Shown here piece by piece: positions 26,529 to 33,916 of a stretch of DNA of 64,000 nt. Below the pieces are notes generated by a model that was not told the DNA's origin, made no database searches, and was given only the letters and a program-made list of their open reading frames with translations. The stretch's first letter is position 1. Every line of letters starts with the position of its first letter. The translations under genes were made by a program, and so were the position numbers. Origin of the DNA: Acidobacteriota bacterium (GTDB lineage Bacteria > Acidobacteriota > Terriglobia > Acidiferrales > UBA7541); contig QHYZ01000054.1 in NCBI GenBank assembly GCA_003225295.1, forward strand, positions 1-64,000, read 5' to 3'.

Positions 26529-26906
26529 TCAAGCCCACTCCAGAGCACCCTTTTTGTACAGCCACAAATATCCGACGAGCAGGATTCCGAGGAACAGTAC
26601 CATCGAAACCAAAGCAAACAGCCCCTGGTGCGCCGCCACCCATCCTTTGTACAAAATCGCCCAGGGAATAAGAAACATCGTTTCCACGTCGAAAATCACA
26701 AACAGCATGGCCACAATAAAAAACCGCACCGAATACCGTCCGCGGGCATCGCTTTCCGGAGGGATCCCGCACTCATAGGGCTTGAGCTTCGCGCCAAACG
26801 ACGTGGATGCGGGCCGAATGAACTTTGCCAGCACCAGTGTTACCGCGGGAAACGCCATCACCAAGGCCGCGTAAATCAACACCGGAATGTACGCGCTCTG
26901 CATCAC
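26529..26906 (-). CDS. nuoA: NADH-quinone oxidoreductase subunit A (cluster 2)
   Basis: A 125-residue three-helix subunit, first gene of cluster 2. It has LKPYECGIPPESDARGRYSV, FFIVAMLFVIFDVETMFLIP and a terminal LYKKGALEW. A second ATG directly follows the first. proC ends 46 bp upstream on the same strand, so the operon promoter may lie within or before proC. No clear promoter is visible in the 46-bp gap. Confidence 0.95.
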   Translation of the reverse strand: MMQSAYIPVLIYAALVMAFPAVTLVLAKFIRPASTSFGAKLKPYECGIPPESDARGRYSVRFFIVAMLFVIFDVETMFLIPWAILYKGWVAAHQGLFALVSMVLFLGILLVGYLWLYKKGALEWA

Positions 26907-26952
26907 TTCCTCACACGCAGCATCCTACCACCGATGTCAATCCCGAGCCTGC

Positions 26953-27780
26953 TTACTTCTCGAACAGCAGCTCCCCGGCACGGCTGGTAGCCTTCACCAC
27001 CGCCTTGATGAGTGTCACGCGGAGCTTGCCTTCTTCCAATTCCATAATTCCATCTATGGTGCATCCTGCGGGCGTCGTCACGGCGTCCTTCAGCAGCGCG
27101 GGGTGATCGCCCGTTTCCAGAACCACACTCGCCGCGCCTTTCATAGTCTGCGCCGCGAGCAGCGTCGCAATATCCCGGGGGAGACCCACTTTGACGCCAG
27201 CTTCCGCGAGCGACTCGAGAATGATGTAGGCAAACGCCGGGCCACTCGCCGAGAGCCCGGTCACTGCGTCCATATTCTTTTCGTCAACCACCACCGTCCG
27301 CCCGACGGCGTCGAACATGGCGCGCGCCATCTCCAGGTGCTCCGCCCCGGCGTGTGCCCCGGGGCAAATCCCCGTCATTCCGCATCCCACGGCCGAAGGG
27401 GTATTGGGCATCGCGCGCACCACGGGCACCTTGCCCCCCAGACGCTGCTCGATGTAGCTCGTGGGCACGGATGCGGCAACGGAAATGACCAACGTCTTCT
27501 CATTCAGCTCCGGCGCAATCTCCTTCAACACCTCGCCCACCACTTGCGGCTTCACGCCCAGGAGCACGATGTCCGCGTCGCGCACCGCCTTGCGGTTTTC
27601 GGTTGTCGCGGACACACCCAGCGTCTTCGCCAGCGCCGAGGCCTTTTCCTCGTGCTTCACCGTCGCGGTAACGCGCTTCGGCGAGAAGAGTTCCTGTTTA
27701 AGGTAAGCTCGCAGCAATATCCCGCCGAGTTTTCCGGTGCCCAGAACAGCCAGTTTCTTGTCCGATAGTTTCTGCGCCAT
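26953..27780 (-). CDS. proC: Pyrroline-5-carboxylate reductase
   Basis: A 275-residue cytoplasmic enzyme reducing pyrroline-5-carboxylate to proline with NAD(P)H. It has the Rossmann motif KLAVLGTGKLGGILLRAYLK at the N-terminus, VVRAMPNTPSAVGCG in the middle and the C-terminal signature LSASGPAFAYIILESLAEAG with TTPAGCTIDGI. I chose ATG 27780 (MAQKLSDKK); a TTG ten codons upstream is the alternative. It lies 46 bp before nuoA2 on the same strand, but no metabolic link is obvious. Confidence 0.93.
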   Translation of the reverse strand: MAQKLSDKKLAVLGTGKLGGILLRAYLKQELFSPKRVTATVKHEEKASALAKTLGVSATTENRKAVRDADIVLLGVKPQVVGEVLKEIAPELNEKTLVISVAASVPTSYIEQRLGGKVPVVRAMPNTPSAVGCGMTGICPGAHAGAEHLEMARAMFDAVGRTVVVDEKNMDAVTGLSASGPAFAYIILESLAEAGVKVGLPRDIATLLAAQTMKGAASVVLETGDHPALLKDAVTTPAGCTIDGIMELEEGKLRVTLIKAVVKATSRAGELLFEK

Positions 27781-28295
27781 GATGCAAACATTCTTGACTC
27801 GATTCGGCAATCGGTCAACCGAAGAATCTCAAATGCCGCGTCCTCGCACGGTTACTCCGGCGGGCATCGTTAACTGGCGCATCATTTCAAACTTCCCTTT
27901 TAACCTCTTCTCGCCGCGACGGTACTGAGCCTGCTCAATGGACAGAGTCCGATTCCAGGCGAACCGCTGGCAGCAGCATACTGACGCATCAGCCTTTTCC
28001 TGAGCCCCGGTGGGCTGAAGCCAGTTGTCCGTCAAGCCCGTCAAAACGCTACACGAGCTCTTGCACGCCTAGGTGGACGGCGAAAACGTCCTGCGCACCG
28101 AGCACACCATCACCTTGCCGGCCTCACCATCATCCGGCTGCACTACAAAGTGCCCCCGGCACCTGCCCGCACCAGCAACACCGTTCAAGCCTCCGCCCTG
28201 TCGACCTTGGGGCAGGCTCTTTGAACTTTCGCTAAACGGATTGCTGAACGAGGGCGCGCCTGTTGCGCAGTTTTTTCTTCATGTGGGTTTTTCCC
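27781..28295. other. Intergenic region without recognisable gene
   Basis: About 515 bp between doxX and proC, both on the minus strand. The small open frames here have no family resemblance and no ribosome binding sites. A GC-rich hairpin-prone stretch (GAGCCCCGG...GGGCTGAAG) lies near 28001-28020 and may be a degenerate repeat or the leader of proC. I see no tRNA or terminator with a T tract. Confidence 0.5.
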
Positions 28296-28715
28296 TCAGG
28301 TCACCCTCGGACTACGGAGAGGGAGGAGGGCGCGAAGCCGGTCTTCGCGCAAGAAGAGCCCTCCCCAAATCACCGCGGCGACGTAGGTGGGGAAGAGCAC
28401 GTGCGAGATCAACGGATCGCCGACGCGCGCGTGGGTAGCAACGGCACCGCCGAGATAACCGGTCAGAAGGATGGCCCCCAGAACGGAGGTTTGAGGAATC
28501 ACATACAGGGCGACGCAGACCAGGAGGAGGATGCCGATCGGCACAACGAGGTCCGGCGGATATCCGAGATTGGTGAAAGCCTCTACGACAGGACGAATCT
28601 TGATCAATTTGATGATCGCATCGAAGAGCAGAAACAACACCGGCAGCCCGCTAAGTATCCGTCCAGCCCATACCCGCTTCTTCGATGCGCGTTCAGTTTG
28701 CGTGTCCGAGGGCAT
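28296..28715 (-). CDS. DoxX-family membrane protein
   Basis: A 139-residue protein with four predicted membrane helices (around residues 16-35, 54-72, 77-97, 102-120). The region GRILSGLPVLFLLFDAIIKL, GYPPDLVVPIGILLLVCVAL and LGAILLTGYLGGAVATHARVGDP matches DoxX-like proteins, whose role is linked to quinone or redox stress but is not well defined. I chose ATG 28715, preceded by AGGAGG. It lies 92 bp downstream of the MoaD-like gene, probably in one operon with the propeller gene. DoxX genes are often controlled by HxlR regulators, and a decayed one lies at the head of this locus. Confidence 0.8.
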   Translation of the reverse strand: MPSDTQTERASKKRVWAGRILSGLPVLFLLFDAIIKLIKIRPVVEAFTNLGYPPDLVVPIGILLLVCVALYVIPQTSVLGAILLTGYLGGAVATHARVGDPLISHVLFPTYVAAVIWGGLFLREDRLRALLPLRSPRVT

Positions 28716-28807
28716 GAGTTTTTCCTCCTGGCCTTTACTCCTATGAAAAACAACAGACATGTGAAATCGTTTCACGGATGCAGGAAAGGCGCCGCAGTGC
28801 TGAAACA

Positions 28808-29104
28808 CTAGCCGCCAGCGATGGCCCCGATGATGAGAAGGGGTTCTGCACCCGATGCGACCGCCTCGGGCAGCGGCGCATCGGGCGGCTCAAGGGAATA
28901 ATCTTCCTCGCAAGCGAAGAACCTCAAGAACGGACGACGTTCCTGCGTGACATGATCGCGGATCGTGCCGCGCAACATCGGATACTGCGCCTCGAGGGCG
29001 TCGAGCACCGACCGCTGCGTGACCGGACCTTTCACGTCGATTTGCACTTCGGCGCTGACGCGCGCCAGTGCGCGCAAGTGTCCGGGAAGCACGACGCGGA
29101 TCAT
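28808..29104 (-). CDS. MoaD/ThiS-like ubiquitin-fold protein
   Basis: A 98-residue protein ending in IGAIAGG, the diglycine tail of sulfur carriers and prokaryotic ubiquitin-like proteins. The fold reads [16 protein letters not shown], then [20 protein letters not shown] and a central [14 protein letters not shown], as in MoaD-family members. The ATG at 29104 overlaps the stop of the BNR-propeller gene (ATGA), so the two are translationally coupled. The partner is not a Moco or thiamine gene, so a specialised sulfur transfer or conjugation role is possible. It is longer than typical MoaD (about 80 residues). Confidence 0.8.
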   Translation of the reverse strand: MIRVVLPGHLRALARVSAEVQIDVKGPVTQRSVLDALEAQYPMLRGTIRDHVTQERRPFLRFFACEEDYSLEPPDAPLPEAVASGAEPLLIIGAIAGG

Positions 29105-30285
29105 GGCAGCGTCTGGACCTCCACCGAAAGCACACCCGGAAGGTGTTGTACGATGGGGGTCCAACTGTCTCCGGCATCTGCCGATGCATACACCTGCCCG
29201 CCGGTGGTGCCGAAATACACGCCACACTTATCGAGGGAGTCGACGGCCATGGCATCGCGCAACACGTTTACGTAACAGTTGTCTTGCGGCAGACCTTTGG
29301 TAAGCGCTTCCCACTCGTTTCCGCCCGTGCGACTGCGGTACACGCGCAGCTTGCCATCGGGCGGGAAGTGCTCCCCGTCGCTTTTGATGGGGACCACGTA
29401 GATGGTCTCCGGCTCGTGCGCGTGTACGTCGATCACGAACCCGAAGTCGGTGGGCAAGTTTCCGCTGACCTCGTGCCAAGAGTCGCCGGCGTTGTCGCTG
29501 CGCATGACGTCCCAGTGCTTCTGCATAAAGAGCACGTTCGGGCGCGAGCGGTGCATGGCGACGTGGTGAACGCAGTGGCCGATCTCGGCATTCGGGTCGG
29601 GGATGTATTGCGAATGCAGTCCCTTGTTGATGGGCCGCCAGGTCTTGCCGCCGTCGTCGGTGCGGAAGGCGCCCGCGGCCGAGATGGCGATGTAGATCCT
29701 TTGGGGATTGCTCGGATCCAAAATGACGGTGTGGAGGCACATGCCACCGGCGCCTGGCTGCCACTTGGGCCCTGTGCCATGACCGCGCAGCCCGGCGAGT
29801 TCTTGCCAGTTCTGCCCGCCATCGGTCGAGCGGAATAAGCCGGCGTCTTCTACTCCGGCGTAGACGGTGTCCGGATTGGTAGGCGATGGTTCGAGATGCC
29901 AGACGCGCTTGAACTCCCACGGATGCTGGGTGCCGTCGTACCACTGATGAGTGGTGAGCGGTTTGCCGGTTCCCGAGGAAGTGTCGTACACGAACTTGTT
30001 GCTCTCGCCTTTCGGCATTCCTTCTGGCGTGGTCCGTTCGCCCGGCGGGGTCCCCGGCTGTGTCCAAGTTTTGCCGCCGTCATCGGACCGCTGCATGATC
30101 TGCCCGAACCAGCCGCTGCATTGCGACGCATACAGCCGATGGGGATCGACGGGCGAGCCCTTGAGGTGGTAAATCTCCCAGCCCGCAAAATGCGGGCCAC
30201 TTACATCCCAACGTTGACGCTTTCCGTCCGACGTCAGGACGAACGCGCCCTTGCGTGTGCCAACCAGTACTCGTACTCCGCTCAT
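29101..30285 (-). CDS. BNR/WD40-like beta-propeller protein
   Basis: A 394-residue protein without signal peptide. Five clear Asp-box motifs (S-x-D-x-G-x-x-W) sit at residues 67-74, 153-160, 209-216, 263-270 and 368-375, plus a degenerate one at 318-325, indicating a six-bladed propeller of the sialidase/BNR type. No sialidase catalytic arginine triad is evident, so enzymatic activity is not claimed. The N-terminus begins [18 protein letters not shown], usual for this family. It is the first gene of the propeller-MoaD-DoxX operon and is divergent from the hxlR remnant. Confidence 0.85.
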   Translation of the reverse strand: MSGVRVLVGTRKGAFVLTSDGKRQRWDVSGPHFAGWEIYHLKGSPVDPHRLYASQCSGWFGQIMQRSDDGGKTWTQPGTPPGERTTPEGMPKGESNKFVYDTSSGTGKPLTTHQWYDGTQHPWEFKRVWHLEPSPTNPDTVYAGVEDAGLFRSTDGGQNWQELAGLRGHGTGPKWQPGAGGMCLHTVILDPSNPQRIYIAISAAGAFRTDDGGKTWRPINKGLHSQYIPDPNAEIGHCVHHVAMHRSRPNVLFMQKHWDVMRSDNAGDSWHEVSGNLPTDFGFVIDVHAHEPETIYVVPIKSDGEHFPPDGKLRVYRSRTGGNEWEALTKGLPQDNCYVNVLRDAMAVDSLDKCGVYFGTTGGQVYASADAGDSWTPIVQHLPGVLSVEVQTLP

Positions 30286-30348
30286 AACTTACTCCTTCTA
30301 AGCTCGACTAAGGATCGCCTGCGCAAACCAAAGCAGTGTGCCCATCTT

Positions 30349-30365
30349 ACTTGTTAAATGCAAGT
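30349..30365. promoter_or_regulatory. Inverted repeat in the propeller/hxlR divergent promoter region
   Basis: The 17-bp sequence ACTTG-TTAAATG-CAAGT lies between the two divergent genes, 63 bp from the propeller start and 23 bp before the hxlR remnant. A TATACT box follows at 30371-30376. HxlR proteins bind such short palindromes next to their own gene, so this is a plausible operator. Confidence 0.4.
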
Positions 30366-30387
30366 GAAAATATACTACTGTGGGGTC

Positions 30388-30667
30388 ATGCGCAAGAAGA
30401 AGGCCAGTCCCAAGCGGCGGTCGAGATGTCCGCTGAACGCTTGCGTGGAGATTTTGGGCCATCCCTGGTCGTTGCCGATTATCCGCGACATGATGCTCCG
30501 GGGACTCCGAACCTGCAAGGAATTCCTGGAAAGGATCGCAACGAATATTTTTGGCCGATCGTCTGCGGAAATTCAAAGCTCATGGAATCACCACCACCGA
30601 GCGAGATGGATCGGTGGAGCGAAAGCTGATCTGCTGGCTGGCGTGCGCCTGGCGGCCGCGAAAGTAG
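30388..30667 (+). pseudogene. Frameshifted HxlR-family transcriptional regulator
   Basis: The start reads like a normal HxlR winged helix: RSRCPLNACVEILGHPWSLP, then IIRDMMLRGLRTCKEFLE and RIATNI. At a run of five T (30548-30552) the frame breaks. Dropping one T restores LADRLRKFKAHGITTTERDG followed by SVERKL in the next frame, exactly the recognition-helix and wing part of the family. That frame then ends early at 30667, so a second lesion or truncation probably exists. It may be a true pseudogene or a homopolymer error. Neighbouring DoxX and propeller genes are typical HxlR targets. Confidence 0.75.
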
Positions 30668-30696
30668 TGCTGGGGCGAGCAGACGACATACTGTAA

Positions 30697-30712
30697 TTAA
30701 CCTACAGGTTAA
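30697..30712. promoter_or_regulatory. Perfect 16-bp palindrome downstream of the hxlR remnant
   Basis: TTAACCT-AC-AGGTTAA is a perfect inverted repeat just past the end of the regulator remnant. It has no T tract and low GC, so it does not look like a terminator and resembles a dimeric regulator's operator. No intact gene starts directly after it on the plus strand; the next 160 bp hold no recognisable gene. Confidence 0.4.
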
Positions 30713-30873
30713 ATACGCCAACGAGTGGTGCTGTGTCAAGCGCCGGCGATGAGTTTTCCCCGAAGTAGCCGCGGCGAGATTCCCGGCCGCCCGGCGTGTG
30801 GTCCTCCAGTCGAAGACCATCGGCAAACGGAAGAATTGGTGTCCTCCGAAGTGGCCTTGTCCGGCAAACGCCA

Positions 30874-31350
30874 CTAGTCGTGCCGCGCCCCGTGCAGAAC
30901 TTTCACCGCGTGGGGCAGCAGGTGCGCCACCGCTTGCAGCGATTCGACCGCCCCTTTGGGGCTTCCCGGCAGATTGAGAATGAGCGTCTTGGTTCGCACG
31001 GCAGCCGTAGCTCGCGACAGCACGGCCGTCGGCGTGTGCTCCAAGCCCTTGCGGCGCATCTCTTCGGATAGTCCGGGCACCATCCGATCGGCCACTGCCT
31101 GGGTTGCCTCCGGCGTGTTATCTCGCGGTCCGAGCCCCGTGCCGCCCGTGGTCAAGAGGAGGTCCACGCGGCCGGAATCCGCCACGGCGCGCAGCTGTTC
31201 GCGGATATTTGCTGGATCGTCCGAAACGCGCAACGACGAGGTGATTTCCCAGCCCAGCCCGCGGCAAAACGCGACAACGGCGGGGCCGGACAAGTCCTCA
31301 CGCTCGCCCTTTGTCACGGAGTCACTGATCGTTAGGACCGATATGCGCAT
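30874..31350 (-). CDS. moaB: Molybdopterin adenylyltransferase-type MoaB/MogA protein
   Basis: A 158-residue cytoplasmic protein of molybdenum cofactor synthesis, which adenylylates molybdopterin before metal insertion. Motifs are RISVLTISDSVTKGEREDLS, LLLTTGGTGLGPRDNTPEAT and LILNLPGSPKGAVESL. I chose ATG 31350, which matches family length; a GTG-type extension to 31407 overlaps the upstream response regulator gene. It is the last gene of a moeA-moaC-regulator-moaB run on the minus strand, 22 bp after the regulator. Confidence 0.92.
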   Translation of the reverse strand: MRISVLTISDSVTKGEREDLSGPAVVAFCRGLGWEITSSLRVSDDPANIREQLRAVADSGRVDLLLTTGGTGLGPRDNTPEATQAVADRMVPGLSEEMRRKGLEHTPTAVLSRATAAVRTKTLILNLPGSPKGAVESLQAVAHLLPHAVKVLHGARHD

Positions 31351-31372
31351 CAGGAAGGTTTCTTCAGGAGAC

Positions 31373-32131
31373 TCACGACGTCTGGACCGTATCGCGATTG
31401 GCCTCATCCATCAGCCGCATTGCTTCCATCAACAGGCCCGTTGTGTTGCGTGTTGTGGTCGTGCGCGTCGAGGCGTTCGCGGCGTTGAAATCGATTTCGA
31501 ATTCTCCTTCCGTCCACAACACAACTTTGTAAACGGCGTCATCCCCTTCTACCGAGCCGATCTTCGCGTCGCGGCACTGCCCACTTGCAAAATACAGTTC
31601 GCCCTGCGCGCTGCCTTGCTGCACCACCAACCGGCACGACTTTTGACCCATCTCCAGCGACTGCATCAGATCGATCATGCTCATCTCTTCCAGCCGACCC
31701 TGAATGACACCCGGCCGTGACGCTTTCTTCTGGAGTTTTTCAAGGTGCAAGCGATCGACCACCTTTTTCGTGATGCGTACCAGATCTTTGATCAAAAATG
31801 GTTTGGGGATGAAATCCTCTACGCCGTCTACCAGCGGCCTCAGACGCTCCTCGATGTCCGGGCGGCTGGCCATGAACAAAAATGGAATGTGCCGCGTCGA
31901 CTCGCGTGCACGCAGTTTTTCAAAGAGTTGCCGGCCGTCCAGGCCGGGCATCTTGTAATCGCAGAGAATGACATCGGGGGGTGCGTCGACGACCTTCAGG
32001 AGCGCGTCTGCGCCGTCCGTGGAAATCTCCACTTCGCAGAACGGTTCAAGCCCCTTCACGGTCAACTCGCGCACGAGCGGGTTGTCATCCACCAGGAGCA
32101 GCTTGACCGTTTTGTGCCCCGCCGTGCTCAT
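31373..32131 (-). CDS. Response regulator with REC and DUF4388 (PATAN) domains
   Basis: A 252-residue protein. Residues 8-125 form a receiver domain with acidic Asp15/16, phospho-acceptor Asp58 (ILCDYKMPG) and Lys110 (FIPKPF). The usual Thr/Ser after strand 4 is replaced by Met (FLFMAS), so signalling may be altered. Residues about 140-250 match DUF4388, starting QGRLEEMSMIDLMQSLEMG, a domain used for protein interaction rather than DNA binding. Its ATG overlaps the moaC stop (ATGA), placing it inside the Moco operon. No cognate kinase is nearby. Confidence 0.9.
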   Translation of the reverse strand: MSTAGHKTVKLLLVDDNPLVRELTVKGLEPFCEVEISTDGADALLKVVDAPPDVILCDYKMPGLDGRQLFEKLRARESTRHIPFLFMASRPDIEERLRPLVDGVEDFIPKPFLIKDLVRITKKVVDRLHLEKLQKKASRPGVIQGRLEEMSMIDLMQSLEMGQKSCRLVVQQGSAQGELYFASGQCRDAKIGSVEGDDAVYKVVLWTEGEFEIDFNAANASTRTTTTRNTTGLLMEAMRLMDEANRDTVQTS

Positions 32132-32622
32132 CCCGTCCGCCTCTCGGCAGCCTTCCCCCGACGGAAGTCCCCGCTCTTCCCGCCGGTCTTCTCGGTGAGA
32201 ACGATGTTCGTGATTTCCATCCCTTTATCGAGGGCTTTGCACATGTCGTAGACTGTGAGGGCCGCGGCGGTAACAGCGACCAGGGCTTCCATCTCCACGC
32301 CCGTCTGGGCGGCCGTGGTCACTGTGGATCGTACTTCCACGCCATTCTGGCACAGCCGTGCGGTCACATCAATGTGCGTCAACGGCAATGGATGACAAAG
32401 AGGTATCCACTCCGCGGTCTTCTTGGCCGCCGCGATTCCCGCGATCCTCGCCACTTCCAGCGGATTCCCTTTCGGATTCTTCAGCCTCCGGACCGCGCTC
32501 ACCACGCGTGGCTTCATCCTCACAAAACCTCGCGCCGCCGCCGTTCGTGTGGTCACCGCTTTCTCCGAAACGTCCACCATCCGCACTTCGCCTTTGGGTG
32601 TGTAATGGGACAGCTTGGCCAT
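32128..32622 (-). CDS. moaC: Cyclic pyranopterin monophosphate synthase MoaC
   Basis: A 164-residue enzyme acting with MoaA in the first step of molybdenum cofactor synthesis. Signatures: RMVDVSEKAVTTRTAAARG, KKTAEWIPLCHPLPLTHID, and QTGVEMEALVAVTAAALTVYDMCK, with Lys and Asp active residues in the last block (KALDKGMEI). It starts at ATG 32622, 10 bp after moeA, and overlaps the response regulator gene by 4 bp. No moaA or moaE is present in the window. Confidence 0.96.
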   Translation of the reverse strand: MAKLSHYTPKGEVRMVDVSEKAVTTRTAAARGFVRMKPRVVSAVRRLKNPKGNPLEVARIAGIAAAKKTAEWIPLCHPLPLTHIDVTARLCQNGVEVRSTVTTAAQTGVEMEALVAVTAAALTVYDMCKALDKGMEITNIVLTEKTGGKSGDFRRGKAAERRTG

Positions 32623-32632
32623 GTTCGTGAGC

Positions 32633-33844
32633 CTATACTAGGTCCTTCCTCAGTAGCACGGAAACGGTCTCGCCGATGTCGATCTTTTCTCGGTCTGCGG
32701 GCACCACCAGGAAGCAATTGGCCCTCGACAGCGCCGCGATATCGCCCGACCCTTGCCACCTTAGCGCCTTCACTTCCGGCGCCCGCTCTCGCCACTCCAC
32801 GCGCGCGGGCAGAAAATGCGTCAGCCCGGGCCTTTCCCTCAAAGCTTCCGCAAGCCGTGCCTCGACCAACGGCAACGCGCGGGCCTCCGCACCGCTCAAT
32901 AAGTCAATCGCGGGCGCCACAAACAGTTCGAATGTCACCATCGTTGAGACAGGATTCCCTGGTAAGCCGAACACCGCTTTGCCCTGGCACATTCCGAACA
33001 CGGCCGGCCTCCCCGGCCGGATGGCCACCGCATCGAAGAAGAATTCCGCTCCCATGGCTTTGAGCACGCTTTCAACGAGATCGTACTTTCCCATCGAAAC
33101 GCCGCCCGACAGAACCAGCGCATCTTCTTTGAGTCCGCGCTCGATTTTCTCTCCCAAATCTTCGATTCGGTCCGCCGCATTCCCCAGGACAACGGGCTGG
33201 CCGCCCGCAATGCGAACCTGCGCAGCAAGCGAGACGCTATTGCTGTTTCGAATCTGAAACTCTCCCGGTGATTCGTCGATCAAGACTACTTCGTCCCCGG
33301 TTGAAAGGATGGCCACGCGTGGCCGCTGCGCGCATTCGAGGCGCACGCCGCCGACTTGTGCCGCCAGCGCCAGTTCCGCGTATCCGAGGCGCATGCCCGG
33401 CGTCAAAATGGACTGCCCTGCTGCCGCTTCACTTCCCCTTGGTACGATGTTCTGCCCGAGCTCGACAACTCGTTCGAATCGCACGAGATCGCCTTCGCGA
33501 GTTGTGTGTTCAATCATCACGACCGCGTCCGCGCCTGCCGGAACCGCGGCGCCAGTCATGATTTGCAGGCAGGTTCCCGCGGCCAGGGCTTCCCTCACCG
33601 TGTCGCCGGCTTTGATTTCTCCCACACACTTCAGTTGTGCGCCTGGCCCGGCCTCTTTCGAACGAAGCGCGTACCCATCGCGTGTCGAGCGGTCAAATGG
33701 CGGATATTCGCGGTCCGTCCGAACTTCCTGTGCGAGCACCAACCCCAGCGCATCCCACACGCTCACAACCGCAGTTGCGCGCGGTCCTTTCTTCTTTCCA
33801 ATTTCTTCAATGAGTCGGTTCCGAGCTTGCTCGTAGCTGAGCAT
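32633..33844 (-). CDS. moeA: Molybdopterin molybdenumtransferase MoeA
   Basis: A 403-residue enzyme that inserts molybdate into adenylylated molybdopterin. The order is: N-terminal YPPFDRSTRDGYALRSKEA, LQIMTGAAVPAGADAVVMIE, then the MogA-like domain with VAILSTGDEVVLIDE, LVLSGGVSMGKYDLVE and VFGLPGNPVSTMVTFELFV, and a short C-terminal domain. It starts at ATG 33844, 72 bp after purA on the same strand, and heads the moeA-moaC-regulator-moaB operon. Confidence 0.95.
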   Translation of the reverse strand: MLSYEQARNRLIEEIGKKKGPRATAVVSVWDALGLVLAQEVRTDREYPPFDRSTRDGYALRSKEAGPGAQLKCVGEIKAGDTVREALAAGTCLQIMTGAAVPAGADAVVMIEHTTREGDLVRFERVVELGQNIVPRGSEAAAGQSILTPGMRLGYAELALAAQVGGVRLECAQRPRVAILSTGDEVVLIDESPGEFQIRNSNSVSLAAQVRIAGGQPVVLGNAADRIEDLGEKIERGLKEDALVLSGGVSMGKYDLVESVLKAMGAEFFFDAVAIRPGRPAVFGMCQGKAVFGLPGNPVSTMVTFELFVAPAIDLLSGAEARALPLVEARLAEALRERPGLTHFLPARVEWRERAPEVKALRWQGSGDIAALSRANCFLVVPADREKIDIGETVSVLLRKDLV

Positions 33845-33916
33845 GAGGGAGGTCTTGTGGCGTCGCGTTTCAGGCGTCCTTTGGCTTCGCTCTGGTCTCT
33901 CTAGTTCAGCATCCCT

